From Prochlorococcus_E sp000760215 (GTDB lineage Bacteria; Cyanobacteriota; Cyanobacteriia; PCC-6307; Cyanobiaceae), in assembly GCF_047303175.1 (NCBI RefSeq), contig NZ_CP138945.1: DNA of 64,000 nucleotides, one strand, 5' to 3'. Positions 8,548 through 19,201 of the stretch are shown in pieces; position 1 is the first letter of the stretch; the number at the start of each line of letters is the position of its first letter. The notes beneath the pieces were generated by a model. That model saw only the letters and a program-made list of their open reading frames with translations. It did no database searches and was not told the DNA's origin. The translations under genes and the position numbers were made by a program.

Positions 8548-9603
8548 CTATGACATTTCCGCATTAAAACGTCTCAGTTGTCCACATGCTGCGTTTTTAT
8601 CAAGACCTCGACTTCTACGCAAGCTAACAGCAATTCCTCTTTTCTCTAGGATTTGCATAAAACTTCGAACACGATCATTACCAGGACGTTTAAATGTTTC
8701 TCCGTCGATCGGATTATAGGCAATAAGATTTACATGGCTCTGAAAACCACCAACAAGATCAGCCAGCTCTTCCGCATGTTCAATATGATCATTCAAAAAT
8801 CCCAGTAATATATATTCAAAACTCACTCGCCTACCTGTTATGTCTATATAATGTTGACAATCTTCCATTAGAGATTTGATGGGGTAAGCATTTGCAGATG
8901 GTATTAATGTCTGGCGCAACTGTTGGTTTGGTGCATGTAAGCTTAACGCAAGAGTGAATTGCGCACTACCAAGTAAATCAATAGCCTTTTCCCCTAGCTG
9001 TGGCAAGACATTCCTAACACCCACAGTGCTTACAGTTATTCTGCGTTGGCCAATGCCTAGATCTTCATTTATACACCTAATAGAAGATAAAACTGCTTCA
9101 ACATTTAAAAGAGGTTCACCCATGCCCATAAAAACAACGTGAGAAGGACGTCTTTCAAAAGCTGTACTAACTGCAAAAAACTGGTCTACTATTTCGTTCA
9201 CTTTCAATGAGCGTTGAAGTCCTCCTTTGCCAGTAGCACAAAACTTACAACTCATTGAGCAACCAATTTGACTGGATACACAGACAGTCAAACGTTTCTC
9301 TGTAGGGATGCCAACTGTCTCAATAGTTTGATTATCAGAAGTAGAAAGTAATAGCTTTATAGTGCGATCATTAGATCTAAGGCGATTCACTTCTTTCAGG
9401 GCTCCAACATTAAAGCCTTTATTAATCAAGGACTCCCTCCAAGACTTAGGCAAGACAGTTATATCCTCAATATTTCGTATGCCTCTTTGATATAGCCATT
9501 GATAGAGTTGCCGTCCTCTGAAAGAAGATTCACCATTATCTACAGCCAAATTTTCAAGTTGGGTCAGATTTAACCCGAGTAAATCAACTGTGTTACTTTC
9601 CAA
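8548..9603 (-). CDS. rlmN: 23S rRNA / tRNA adenine-C2 methyltransferase RlmN
   Basis: RlmN is a radical SAM enzyme that methylates C2 of A2503 in 23S rRNA and of A37 in some tRNAs. The 351 residues carry the cluster motif CSMSCKFC (C115, C119, C122), GMGEPLLN (about 160-167), the LALSLHAPN segment and the C-terminal catalytic cysteine in NAACGQLR (about C340). The length and all core motifs fit the family. It lies between the hli gene upstream and the symporter gene downstream, all on the minus strand. Confidence 0.96.
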   Translation of the reverse strand: MESNTVDLLGLNLTQLENLAVDNGESSFRGRQLYQWLYQRGIRNIEDITVLPKSWRESLINKGFNVGALKEVNRLRSNDRTIKLLLSTSDNQTIETVGIPTEKRLTVCVSSQIGCSMSCKFCATGKGGLQRSLKVNEIVDQFFAVSTAFERRPSHVVFMGMGEPLLNVEAVLSSIRCINEDLGIGQRRITVSTVGVRNVLPQLGEKAIDLLGSAQFTLALSLHAPNQQLRQTLIPSANAYPIKSLMEDCQHYIDITGRRVSFEYILLGFLNDHIEHAEELADLVGGFQSHVNLIAYNPIDGETFKRPGNDRVRSFMQILEKRGIAVSLRRSRGLDKNAACGQLRRFNAEMS

Positions 9604-9614
9604 TTATGAAATAC

Positions 9615-9767
9615 TTACCTCACAAGAATTCCATGACCTAATTTGTATTCAAGTAAAAGCAATGCAACGAATCCAATCATCGCCCATCTTCCATTTAAAT
9701 TTTCTATATGGGTATGAAATCCATACTTAGGTAATTTGCGCTTTGGAACAATCTTTGGTTCTAGCAT
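9615..9767 (-). CDS. hli: High-light-inducible protein (Hli, one-helix Lhc-like)
   Basis: A 50-residue protein with the chlorophyll a/b-binding signature ENLNGRWAMIGFVALLLLEY in one membrane helix (glutamate and asparagine/arginine are the chlorophyll ligands). Hli proteins sit in the thylakoid, bind chlorophyll and carotenoid and protect photosystems under light stress. The ATG at 9765-9767 is preceded by a strong GAGGAGG ribosome site (revealed as cctcctc at 9774-9780). It lies between rpoC2 and rlmN on the same strand, 37 bases after rpoC2's side of the gap. The short N-terminal part (MLEPKIVPKRKLPKYG) is basic and faces the stroma. Confidence 0.93.
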   Translation of the reverse strand: MLEPKIVPKRKLPKYGFHTHIENLNGRWAMIGFVALLLLEYKLGHGILVR

Positions 9768-9804
9768 TTAAGCCTCCTCATAGATGTGGTAAAAATAACC
9801 GCCA

Positions 9805-12800
9805 TTATTCATCCGAGAGTAATCCTTCTTCTTGCAAGCCTTCCAAAGCGGCAGGGTCTGGCATTTGATCTTCAGGTGACTGATCATCACCACTAGGACG
9901 AACAAATGCAGCAAAGTTACTAGTTGAAGGGTCAATCCCATGACGACTGCGAGTTGCCTCTAAATCCTCATCGCTAGGGTCATCCATTAATACAGATGTT
10001 AAGTTTGCAGCAGCTGGGGATGCAGGCATTTCAACTGTATAGTCAGGTCGAAGATTTTGTATTCGCCTATAACCTGCTGGATCTTCCGCCAAAATATCTG
10101 GATGAGGTCCGGCTTCTGCTCTTAGCTCCTCAACAAAACCACTAAAGCCTGTTCCTGCAGGAATTAATCTACCGATAATTACATTCTCTTTTAATCCCCT
10201 CAACCAATCCGATTTACCTTCAATGGCTGCTTCAGTAAGAACACGAGTAGTTTCTTGGAATGAAGCGGCCGAAATAAAGCTATCTGTATTTAAAGATGCT
10301 TTGGTAATACCCAAGAGAACCGGTGTGAATTCAGCTGGTGCTCCACCAGTAATAGAAATTGCTTGATTAGTATCTTCTACTTGTCGAATCTCAATCAACT
10401 CCCCGGGTAAAAGCGTTGTGTCTCCAGCATCTTCAATGCGAACTTTACTAGTCATCTGTCGCACAATAACCTCAATATGTTTATCGTCAATCGAGACGCC
10501 CTGAGATTTATAAACATTCTGAACTTCGGTTACCAACTGATGTTGAAGTTTTGCTATTGACTCTTGAGCTGCCTCCATTAGAGGCTTTCTATCTCGAAGA
10601 TCTCCAAAGAAACATTCTAATAATTCATGAGGATTAATTGGACCATCTGTAAGAAGTTCACCTGCACTAACTTCTTGAGAATGGCTAACCATGACATTCT
10701 TTCCAAAAAGAATTGGATATTCCTCAATGGCATCATCGCTTTCAATGACCTTGACTACTACAGTCTCATCATCAGTCTCTTGACTTATTTCTACAACTCC
10801 CCTCCTTTTGCATAGAATTGCCGACTCTCTGGGCCTACGTGCCTCAAGTAACTCTTCAATTCTTGGCAATCCCTGCACAATATCTCCAGTTTTCTGTCTT
10901 TCAAAAACTAATAAAGCCAAGCCATCTCCTCTCTGAACTAAATCACCATTTTTAACGTGAAGGACAGAATCAGGTGAAACCATATATGGTCTTCCTAATC
11001 TGAGGGTAACTTTGTCATCCTTCACTGCCTCAATTTCACCGCAAGAATTAATTGGCTGATCCTTAGAAAGCAAATCACCATCTATAACTCGTTGTCCAAC
11101 TTTTACAAGTGGTTTGGAATGAGATTTAATAGCAATTGTATCTTCTTGACGTTCAACTATAAGTCGTCTAATAGGCTCTCCCTCATGCATCTCTGGCAAT
11201 TGAACAATACCCTTCTCCTTGCACAGAATTTGTGTTGTAGCAACAACATCTCCAGCTTCAACAAGTTGCTGATCTTTAATTTGTAATTCTGTATGCGTAG
11301 AGCCATGACTAGAATCTGAGATTGTATCTCGTCTGACCAAAATACTTTCAAGAATTACCAATCTTAATCTTTTGATTGTTTTGTCTTTTTCATCAACTGT
11401 TTCCTCAACATCAACAGTCATCTGAGGTGTCGTGTCAAATGTTTCTAAAATTAATTGAGTTTTCAATAATTCAACACCCTCTACAGATTTTATTAGTTCA
11501 CCATCTTTAAATCCAAGCCTTTGAGTAGCCCTCAATCCTAAAGAAGGTCCTTTAGATTGTTTAACGTGTATAAGCTCTGGTAATTGAGCTTCATCAGGTA
11601 TTGTGAATTCTTCAACTGGCCTTAACAAAAATCCTTTGCCTTCACTTGTCTCAACCGTCTGAACAAATACCATTGAATCAGCTTTTAAGCCTTTTGCAAT
11701 TGTCTCGCCAGGATTAACCATTTGGCCTTCATCACTGAAACGATCTAACGCCTTCGTATCCGTAGAAGCATGAAACTGACCACTTCTAACAATAATTTCT
11801 CTAAGAATGTCATTTTTTTGTGTAACAGTGACTATTCCTGCCGTTTGGCTAAAAATATCCTTAACAACTTCTGTACCAGCTTCAATCCACTGACGATCTT
11901 GAATCATTAACAAGGAGATATCCTTATTAATTTCATGAGTTTCTTGAGGCACCCACAACAAAGAACCTCCATTGCTAACTTCGAAGCCATTCTTTGCCGA
12001 TCTAGCTTTCTTAATAGTTAGACCTGGGGCATATTTGACTAAACCACCTGTCTTAGTCTTAAAGCGATCATCAGATAATTCGGCAATAATTTCAGAATGA
12101 CTAATCTTACTTCCAGGAATAGAGTTCAATCGATAACGCGTTTCATCTTGTGCTTCAAGATTCCATATCTCCCCTGAATGATTTGACTCTTCAAGTAATT
12201 TAAAATCCTTCAAAGTCATAGACGTTGTAACGATCTGTACTTCTCTGGAGTCTCCAATAGAATCGCGAAGGCGTACTTCACCTCCAAATTCACTGGACTG
12301 GCTAGCCTCAGCTAAAACCTGTCCTTCGTGAACCTTAATGTTCGTTTTAACAACAGGTTTTGCATTGGGTGGGAGGTTGTATACATCACCTGCTAAAACC
12401 CAAAGCCTACCAAGCCTTTGGGCCTTGAGAGTTACATTCCCTTGTCTATCAGTAACTTCTTTAGGCTGAATAACTTCTTCATAACGAACTTGACCAGCTA
12501 AATCACAAATCACATCCTTAGTAGCTTTTTCCACGCTCTTCTTGACTGCACCGGTAGCTATTTGAGCAACGGTCACATCAGAATCAATCTCTTGACCATT
12601 CTCTACAAAGAGCAATGATCCACTAGATATCTCTATTTTTTGAGCCTTGCCTTTTTCAGTTGGATGAATGGTTAACAAGAAATCAAGTTCTGCCTGCTGA
12701 GCTTCAACTCCATGAGGTGTCCTATAGCCACGAATACGTGCTTTAGGCCCAAATTCAACTTTGCCTGAGATATGAGAACGAACTACTCCAGTTTCCGCTG

Positions 12801-13911
12801 TAGAAACTCCCCCAGTATGGAAAGTTCTCATTGTCAATTGAGTACCTGGTTCGCCAATTGACTGTGCAGCAATAATTCCAACAGCTTCTCCTAGATCAAC
12901 TAATTGATTATGAGCAAGAGCCCATCCATAACATTTACGACAAACAGATCGTGACGCCTCACAAGTAAGCGGTGAACGCACCATTACGCCATCAATTTTT
13001 GCTTTTTCAATATTACGAGAAAGCTCTGGATCAATAGCTTGATCTCGTTTAACAAGCAAAGCATCTTCACTATCACGAATATCCTCAGCACTCAATCGTC
13101 CAACGAGACGGCTCCCAAATCGACCGTCTTCTGCCTTAACAAGAATCGCTCGAACAGTGCCACAATCTTCCTCTCTTACAATTACATCTTGAGCAACATC
13201 CACTAAACGTCTTGTCAAATAACCTGAATCTGCTGTTCTCAAGGCAGTATCAACAAGTCCTTTACGAGCACCATAAGAAGAAATTACATATTCGGTAACA
13301 GTAAGTCCCTCCCTGAAATTAGTTCGAATTGGTAAATCTATAATTTCACCTTGTGGATTAGCCATAAGACCTCTCATGCCTACCAGCTGACGAACTTGAG
13401 ACATATTCCCTCTGGCTCCAGAGTTAGCCATCATCCACACTGAATTCAACGGGTCGTTTTGATTAAAATTCTTTTTAACAGCATCGACTAATCTCTCGTT
13501 AGTTTCAGTCCATGTATCTATTACCTTCGTATGACGCTCTACCTCAGTGATTTCACCGAGTCGATAACATTCTTCAGTGGCAGTAATTTGCTCCTCTGCT
13601 TGACCCAATAAATCTTGTTTAGCTTCTGGTACTTTCAAATCGTCTACCGATATAGAGACTGCAGCCTGTGTCGCATATTTAAACCCCAAGTCCTTTAGAT
13701 TATCTGCCATTGCAGAAGTAACAGCAGTACCATGATTTTTATATGTCCATGCAACTAATTGCTTAAGGGTCTTTTTATCAACTACACAATTACGAAATGA
13801 TGGAGGAGTGAGGGAAAGTGGTGTAATGTCATTGAGCTTCGCTGACTTTTTCTTAGAAGCTTTTCTGCGTTTGGCTGAGGACTTGCGAGGTTTGGGAGAA
13901 GTAGAAGTCAT
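9805..13911 (-). CDS. rpoC2: RNA polymerase beta' subunit, C-terminal part (RpoC2)
   Basis: Cyanobacteria and plastids split beta' in two; this 1368-residue protein is the C-terminal piece. Seen in order: a basic N-terminal tail (KPRKSSAKRRKASKKKSAK), the region with MMANSGARGNMSQVRQLVGM (about 155-175, bridge/trigger-loop side), a zinc site with cysteines in CGTVRAIL, CEASRSVCRKCYG, then GEAVGIIAAQSIGEPGTQLT (about 345-365, trigger loop), a long cyanobacterial insertion domain made of repeated sandwich-barrel-like units, and the C-terminal FQETTRVLTEAAIEGK and GRLIPAGTG. It follows rpoC1 by 44 bases and ends the rpoB-rpoC1-rpoC2 operon. Confidence 0.97.
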   Translation of the reverse strand: MTSTSPKPRKSSAKRRKASKKKSAKLNDITPLSLTPPSFRNCVVDKKTLKQLVAWTYKNHGTAVTSAMADNLKDLGFKYATQAAVSISVDDLKVPEAKQDLLGQAEEQITATEECYRLGEITEVERHTKVIDTWTETNERLVDAVKKNFNQNDPLNSVWMMANSGARGNMSQVRQLVGMRGLMANPQGEIIDLPIRTNFREGLTVTEYVISSYGARKGLVDTALRTADSGYLTRRLVDVAQDVIVREEDCGTVRAILVKAEDGRFGSRLVGRLSAEDIRDSEDALLVKRDQAIDPELSRNIEKAKIDGVMVRSPLTCEASRSVCRKCYGWALAHNQLVDLGEAVGIIAAQSIGEPGTQLTMRTFHTGGVSTAETGVVRSHISGKVEFGPKARIRGYRTPHGVEAQQAELDFLLTIHPTEKGKAQKIEISSGSLLFVENGQEIDSDVTVAQIATGAVKKSVEKATKDVICDLAGQVRYEEVIQPKEVTDRQGNVTLKAQRLGRLWVLAGDVYNLPPNAKPVVKTNIKVHEGQVLAEASQSSEFGGEVRLRDSIGDSREVQIVTTSMTLKDFKLLEESNHSGEIWNLEAQDETRYRLNSIPGSKISHSEIIAELSDDRFKTKTGGLVKYAPGLTIKKARSAKNGFEVSNGGSLLWVPQETHEINKDISLLMIQDRQWIEAGTEVVKDIFSQTAGIVTVTQKNDILREIIVRSGQFHASTDTKALDRFSDEGQMVNPGETIAKGLKADSMVFVQTVETSEGKGFLLRPVEEFTIPDEAQLPELIHVKQSKGPSLGLRATQRLGFKDGELIKSVEGVELLKTQLILETFDTTPQMTVDVEETVDEKDKTIKRLRLVILESILVRRDTISDSSHGSTHTELQIKDQQLVEAGDVVATTQILCKEKGIVQLPEMHEGEPIRRLIVERQEDTIAIKSHSKPLVKVGQRVIDGDLLSKDQPINSCGEIEAVKDDKVTLRLGRPYMVSPDSVLHVKNGDLVQRGDGLALLVFERQKTGDIVQGLPRIEELLEARRPRESAILCKRRGVVEISQETDDETVVVKVIESDDAIEEYPILFGKNVMVSHSQEVSAGELLTDGPINPHELLECFFGDLRDRKPLMEAAQESIAKLQHQLVTEVQNVYKSQGVSIDDKHIEVIVRQMTSKVRIEDAGDTTLLPGELIEIRQVEDTNQAISITGGAPAEFTPVLLGITKASLNTDSFISAASFQETTRVLTEAAIEGKSDWLRGLKENVIIGRLIPAGTGFSGFVEELRAEAGPHPDILAEDPAGYRRIQNLRPDYTVEMPASPAAANLTSVLMDDPSDEDLEATRSRHGIDPSTSNFAAFVRPSGDDQSPEDQMPDPAALEGLQEEGLLSDE

Positions 13912-13955
13912 TGTTAATAGCTAATCGGTGTTTTTTAAAAGTAATGAATAAAAGT

Positions 13956-15860
13956 TCAAGCTGAGGCCACAGCATCAATAATAGTGTGGTTCATAACAAC
14001 CCTTCCTACGGTTGTAAGAATAAAGCGACTAATCAAAGAACCTCCCTCATCGAATCGATCTCGTCGAAAATTCCATTGTTCTATTTTTGAACCATCTTCA
14101 AGCGTTGTTGTCTCTATAGGGGAACTAAGTTCATCATCATCCTCTACTTCTCCGTTAAACCTAACCCATACCCAATCATGCAGATTAATTCGTTTATCTT
14201 CAAAAGCATGGATTACATCTTCAAGTCCAGCATAAGTTTTAGATTGATCCCCAAAGGTCGGCTTTGAAGCACCAGGTTGAAGCGCAGTTAGATAATATGA
14301 GCCAAGAACCATATCTTGTGAAGGCGTAACAATTGGTTCCCCTGTAGCAGGAGAAAGGATGTTATTACTGGCAAGCATTAGCATTCTTGCTTCAGTTTGT
14401 GCCTCTATAGCTAAAGGCACATGAACTGCCATTTGGTCTCCATCAAAGTCTGCGTTAAATGCTGGACAAACCAAGGGGTGCAGCTGAATTGCCCTTCCTG
14501 CGACAAGCTTCGGTTCAAAAGCTTGAATACCTAAACGGTGCAAAGTTGGTGCCCGGTTCAATAAAATCGGATGACCTTCTATACATTCTTGCAAAACCTG
14601 CATGACTTCATCATCTGCTCGTTGAATCAATTTTTTTGCAGCCTTGATGTTATTAACAATGTTCTGACGTATTAATCGATGAATTACAAAAGGTTGAAAA
14701 AGTTCTATTGCCATCTCCTTAGGTAAACCGCATTGATGCATCTTCAATTTAGGCCCAACGACTATGACTGAGCGTCCTGAATAATCCACTCTCTTACCAA
14801 GAAGGTTTTGTCTAAAGCGCCCTTGTTTCCCCTCAATAATGTCACTCAAGGATTTCAATGCACGATTATTTGCACCTACTACAGTTCTTCCTCTCCTTCC
14901 ATTATCAACTAGAGCATCTACAGCTTCCTGTAGCATTCTCTTTTCATTTCTAACAATAATCTCAGGAGCAAGAATCTCTTGCAACCTAGCTAAACGGTTA
15001 TTTCTATTTATCACTCTTCTATACAAATCATTTAAATCAGATGTAGCAAATCTTCCACCATCTAATTGGACCATAGGCCTCAAGTCTGGTGGAATAACTG
15101 GTATTGCGTCCAATACCATCCATTCAGGTCGGGCATTAGTTGCAATAAAATTATCTATGACCCTAAGCCTTTTTATAAGCTTTGCTCTTTTTTGTCCCTT
15201 ACTAGAACTAATTTCCTCTCTAAGCTGATCAGCAACCTCTTTCAAATCAAGATCTTCTAATAATTGCTTTAAAGCTTCTGCACCTATCCCAACGACTGGT
15301 TCATTTTCAATAGTAGAGTCTTCTGCATAAATCTCATCTTCCACCTCTAGCCATTCATCTTCAGTTAGCAACTGTTTATATTTAAGATCTTTATAATCGC
15401 CTTCATCTAAAACTACATAGCAATTAAAGTAAACTATCTGCTCAACATCGCGTAGAGGCATGTCAAGCAATATAGCAACATAACTAGGTATCCCTTTTAA
15501 GTACCAAACATGAGATACAGGGGCAGCCAAGTTTATGAAACCCATCCTATGCCGGCGCACCCGGCTCTCTGTCACTTCAACTCCACACCTCTCACAGACA
15601 ATCCCACGATGCCTAACCCTTTTATATTTTCCACAATGGCACTCCCAATCCTTTGAGGGGCCAAAGATCTTCTCACAGAACAAGCCATCCATTTCTGGCT
15701 TTAGAGTTCTGTAGTTAATAGTTTCTGGCTTTGTAACTTCACCAACAACTTGTCCATTAGGGAGAGTGCGTTGCCCCCAAGACATGACTCTCTCAGGAGA
15801 AGCTAGAGTGATTTTGACATAATCAAAATGATTCTCGGTCCTTAAATTGCTGTTAGTCAT
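13956..15860 (-). CDS. rpoC1: RNA polymerase gamma subunit (RpoC1, N-terminal beta')
   Basis: This 634-residue subunit is the N-terminal part of split beta'. It has the zinc-binding ribbon CHCGKYKRVRHRGIVCERC (C74, C76, C89, C92), the clamp and lid regions (RNNRLARLQEI, GKQGRFRQNLLGKRVDYSGR) and the catalytic magnesium loop NADFDGDQM near residue 470. RNA synthesis takes place at that loop, with RpoB and RpoC2 completing the active site. It sits 50 bases after rpoB and 44 before rpoC2. Confidence 0.98.
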   Translation of the reverse strand: MTNSNLRTENHFDYVKITLASPERVMSWGQRTLPNGQVVGEVTKPETINYRTLKPEMDGLFCEKIFGPSKDWECHCGKYKRVRHRGIVCERCGVEVTESRVRRHRMGFINLAAPVSHVWYLKGIPSYVAILLDMPLRDVEQIVYFNCYVVLDEGDYKDLKYKQLLTEDEWLEVEDEIYAEDSTIENEPVVGIGAEALKQLLEDLDLKEVADQLREEISSSKGQKRAKLIKRLRVIDNFIATNARPEWMVLDAIPVIPPDLRPMVQLDGGRFATSDLNDLYRRVINRNNRLARLQEILAPEIIVRNEKRMLQEAVDALVDNGRRGRTVVGANNRALKSLSDIIEGKQGRFRQNLLGKRVDYSGRSVIVVGPKLKMHQCGLPKEMAIELFQPFVIHRLIRQNIVNNIKAAKKLIQRADDEVMQVLQECIEGHPILLNRAPTLHRLGIQAFEPKLVAGRAIQLHPLVCPAFNADFDGDQMAVHVPLAIEAQTEARMLMLASNNILSPATGEPIVTPSQDMVLGSYYLTALQPGASKPTFGDQSKTYAGLEDVIHAFEDKRINLHDWVWVRFNGEVEDDDELSSPIETTTLEDGSKIEQWNFRRDRFDEGGSLISRFILTTVGRVVMNHTIIDAVASA

Positions 15861-15910
15861 GGCAAATAAATAGTTTTGATTGAAAGCATGCAGAGGGAAA
15901 GAGAAGGATA

Positions 15911-18900
15911 TTAATCCTCTTGATAATCTGAACCTAATGATTCGTAAGTTGGCCTACTTGGAGTACTCCTACGAGGATTGACATCTTGCATTAAATCAAC
16001 TTCTTTACCTTCTTCTGTATAGACACCAATATCCAAACCTAATGATTGAAGTTCTCTCATTAACACCTTAAATGACTCAGGAGTCCCTGGCCTAGGGATA
16101 GGTTTGCCTTTCACTATTGCATTTAGAGCCTCATTTCTACCTTGCATGTCATCGGATTTAACTGTAAGAAGTTCTTGCAGCGTATATGCAGCACCATAAG
16201 CCTCTAACGCCCAAACCTCCATCTCTCCTAACCTCTGACCTCCTTGCTGAGCCTTGCCACCAAGTGGCTGTTGAGTAACTAAAGAATATGGACCTGTTGA
16301 ACGGGCATGAATCTTGTCATCTACTAAATGAACCAACTTGAGGAAATGAGAGTATCCAACTGCTACTGGTTGATCAAAAGGCTCACCCGTTCGCCCATCC
16401 CTTAGCAAGAGTTTCCCTGGATCATCTGGATTAAAGACCCATTCTTTACCAGGCTGCTTAGCTGCTTCTTTTAAATAAAGTTGAACAGTTTCATAGGATT
16501 TCTCTGCTCCGTACATTTCATCGAAAGGTACAACCTTCACTCTGCAGTTCAAATGAGATGCCGCCCATCCCATTAAGAGTTCAAAAACTTGTCCCACATT
16601 CATCCTACTTGGCACCCCAAGAGGATTAAGAACGATATCTACAGGCGTACCATCAGGCAAATAAGGCATATCTTCCCTTGGCAATATGCGACTAATAATT
16701 CCCTTGTTTCCATGGCGACCAGCCATCTTGTCACCTACTTGAATCTTTCGACGTTGTGCCACATAAACTCGGACAACCATATTTGCTCCAGGCGGCAGCT
16801 CATCCCCTTGCTCACGTGTATATATTCTTACATCAACAACACGACCTTTTTCGGTGCTAGGAACTCTTAAAGAATTATCTCTGACATCTCTTGCTTTTTC
16901 TCCAAAAATTGCCCGCAAAAGTTTTTCCTCAGGCGGCTGATCAGATTCTCCTTTAGGTGTAACTTTACCTACAAGAATATCTCCACTTTCTACAAAAGCT
17001 CCTACTCGAATAATACCCATCTCATCAAGATTACCTAAGCTATCCTCAGCAATATTAGGTATTTCCCTTGTTATCTCTTCAGGTCCTAATTTTGTTTGCC
17101 GGGCCTCAATTTCATATTTTTCAATATGAACTGATGTATAAAGATCATCTTTGACTAATCTCTCACTAACCAAAATTGCATCTTCATAGTTATATCCTTC
17201 CCAAGGCATATAGGCAATCAAAACATTTTGACCTAATGCAATTTCACCCCCTTCACATGCAGACCCATCTGCTAAAACTTGACCAATAATTACATTGTCG
17301 CCATTGCTAACTATAGGTCTTTGATTAAGACAAGTATCCTGATTTGACCTTTGGTATTTCTGTAAATCATGGATATGTTCTCCACCTTCTTCATCAGTAA
17401 CAATAATGGAATTAGCATCTACATAAGTAACATTTCCATTTACTTGTGATATAGGAACCATACCTGAGTCTCTTGCAACCTGTGTTTCTAAACCGGTTCC
17501 TACTAATGGCCTCTCAGGTCTCAAAAGTGGGACAGCCTGTCGTTGCATATTCGATCCCATCAAAGCTCTGTTTGCATCATCATGTTCAACAAATGGGATA
17601 AGGGATGTTGCAACTGAAATGACTTGTACTGGAGAAAGTTGCACATAATCAACTTGCTCAGGAGGGACCTTTTCAAAGTCCTGGCGATATCTGACAGGTA
17701 TCAAATCAGCAAGAATCTTTCCTTCTTTATCTGTGGCAACATCACCAGGGGCAACTCTGCATTCATCTTCTAAATCTGCAGAAAGATAAATTGGATCACC
17801 TTCTTTAATTACTCGGCCTTCATCAACTTTCCAAAATGGTGTTTCAATAAAACCATATGAATTAACTCGAGCATGAGTTGCTAAAGAGTTGATTAATCCT
17901 GCATTAGGGCCTTCTGGAGTTTCAATAGGACATAATCGACCATAGTGAGAAGGATGAATATCTCTCACAGCAAAACCAGCTCTTTCTCGAGTCAAGCCAC
18001 CAGGTCCTAAAGCAGATATTCTTCGTTTGTGAGTCAATTCAGCTAAAGGATTCGTTTGATCCATAAACTGACTAAGTTGACTAGATCCAAAGAATTCTTT
18101 TATTGCAGCAACTAAAGGCTTCGGATTAACTAGTTGAGCAGGTGTTAATGAGTCAGTCTCTCCTACCGTCATTCTTTCTTTAATAATTCTTTCCAAACGA
18201 TTAAGTCCCACTCGGACCTGATTCTGAAGCAATTCACCAACTGACCTTACTCTGCGATTTCCTAAATGATCTATATCGTCTAAAGTTGCACCTCCAACAT
18301 CCAGTTCAAGATTTATTAAATAATCAAGTGTAGAAAGAACATCTTCATGTGTAAGTGTTCTTACTGAAGTAGGTATAGTTAATCTTAGTTTTTTATTTAT
18401 TTTATACCTTCCAACTCTGCCCAGGTCATAACGTTTAGGATCAAAAAATCTACTTTGGAGCAATTGCTGTCCACCACTAACTGAAGGAGGCTCGCCTGGT
18501 CTCAATTTCTTATAGAGTTCCAAAAGGGCTTGGTCTTCGGAACTAATTCCTTCATCATCTGCAGCAGCTATAGACTTTTGATAATATTCTGGATGTCTCA
18601 ATTTATCAATTACATCATTATCTGATAGACCCATTGCCCTCATAAGTACATGGGCATTTATTTTTCTAGTTTTATCTACACGTACATGAAGAAGATCATT
18701 CTTATCAGTTTCAAATTTTAGCCAGGCTCCGCGATTAGGAATAACACTTGCATTATATGTTCTACGGCCATTTTTATCTTGCTCATCTTTAAAATATACC
18801 CCAGGACTTCTTACAATTTGATTAACAATAACTCTTTCTGCTCCATTAATAATAAAAGTTCCTCTTTCAGTCATTAAGGGCAGTTCGCCAATGAAAACCT

Positions 18901-19201
18901 CTTGCTCTTTTATTTCTCCTGTTTCTTTATTAACCAATCGACATGTGACATACATTTGTGAAGCAAAAGTTGCATCTCTTCTTTTTGCTTCTTCTACATC
19001 ATGCTTTGGACGTTTGAGCCTATATTCACTCCCAACAAAATGAAGCTCCAGCTTTCCTGTGTAATCTGTAATCGGGGAGAAGCTCTCCAACTCCTCGATT
19101 AAACCTTTCTCTAGAAACCATTTAAAGCTGGACCGCTGCACCTCAACCAAATCGGGCAGGTATGTAGCGGTCTTAGCGACCTGAATCGCACTTCTACTCA
19201 T
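15911..19201 (-). CDS. rpoB: RNA polymerase beta subunit
   Basis: RpoB forms the other half of the RNA polymerase active cleft. I start it at the ATG whose product begins MSRSAIQVAKTATYLPDLVE, because conserved beta sequence begins there; the frame stays open 31 codons upstream but that stretch looks unconserved. The 1096 residues show FGSSQLSQFMDQTNPLAELT (rifampicin region), RRISALGPGGL, GYNYEDAILVSERLV, KMAGRHGNKGI and the C-terminal MEVWALEAYGAAYTLQE. It is the first gene of the operon; about 260 bases without a gene separate it from tatD. Confidence 0.97.
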   Translation of the reverse strand: MSRSAIQVAKTATYLPDLVEVQRSSFKWFLEKGLIEELESFSPITDYTGKLELHFVGSEYRLKRPKHDVEEAKRRDATFASQMYVTCRLVNKETGEIKEQEVFIGELPLMTERGTFIINGAERVIVNQIVRSPGVYFKDEQDKNGRRTYNASVIPNRGAWLKFETDKNDLLHVRVDKTRKINAHVLMRAMGLSDNDVIDKLRHPEYYQKSIAAADDEGISSEDQALLELYKKLRPGEPPSVSGGQQLLQSRFFDPKRYDLGRVGRYKINKKLRLTIPTSVRTLTHEDVLSTLDYLINLELDVGGATLDDIDHLGNRRVRSVGELLQNQVRVGLNRLERIIKERMTVGETDSLTPAQLVNPKPLVAAIKEFFGSSQLSQFMDQTNPLAELTHKRRISALGPGGLTRERAGFAVRDIHPSHYGRLCPIETPEGPNAGLINSLATHARVNSYGFIETPFWKVDEGRVIKEGDPIYLSADLEDECRVAPGDVATDKEGKILADLIPVRYRQDFEKVPPEQVDYVQLSPVQVISVATSLIPFVEHDDANRALMGSNMQRQAVPLLRPERPLVGTGLETQVARDSGMVPISQVNGNVTYVDANSIIVTDEEGGEHIHDLQKYQRSNQDTCLNQRPIVSNGDNVIIGQVLADGSACEGGEIALGQNVLIAYMPWEGYNYEDAILVSERLVKDDLYTSVHIEKYEIEARQTKLGPEEITREIPNIAEDSLGNLDEMGIIRVGAFVESGDILVGKVTPKGESDQPPEEKLLRAIFGEKARDVRDNSLRVPSTEKGRVVDVRIYTREQGDELPPGANMVVRVYVAQRRKIQVGDKMAGRHGNKGIISRILPREDMPYLPDGTPVDIVLNPLGVPSRMNVGQVFELLMGWAASHLNCRVKVVPFDEMYGAEKSYETVQLYLKEAAKQPGKEWVFNPDDPGKLLLRDGRTGEPFDQPVAVGYSHFLKLVHLVDDKIHARSTGPYSLVTQQPLGGKAQQGGQRLGEMEVWALEAYGAAYTLQELLTVKSDDMQGRNEALNAIVKGKPIPRPGTPESFKVLMRELQSLGLDIGVYTEEGKEVDLMQDVNPRRSTPSRPTYESLGSDYQED

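Noticed and set aside
14839..15228. Plus-strand open frame of 129 codons inside rpoC1
   Set aside because: It is antisense to a highly conserved gene and its product is rich in serine and leucine as expected from the opposite strand.
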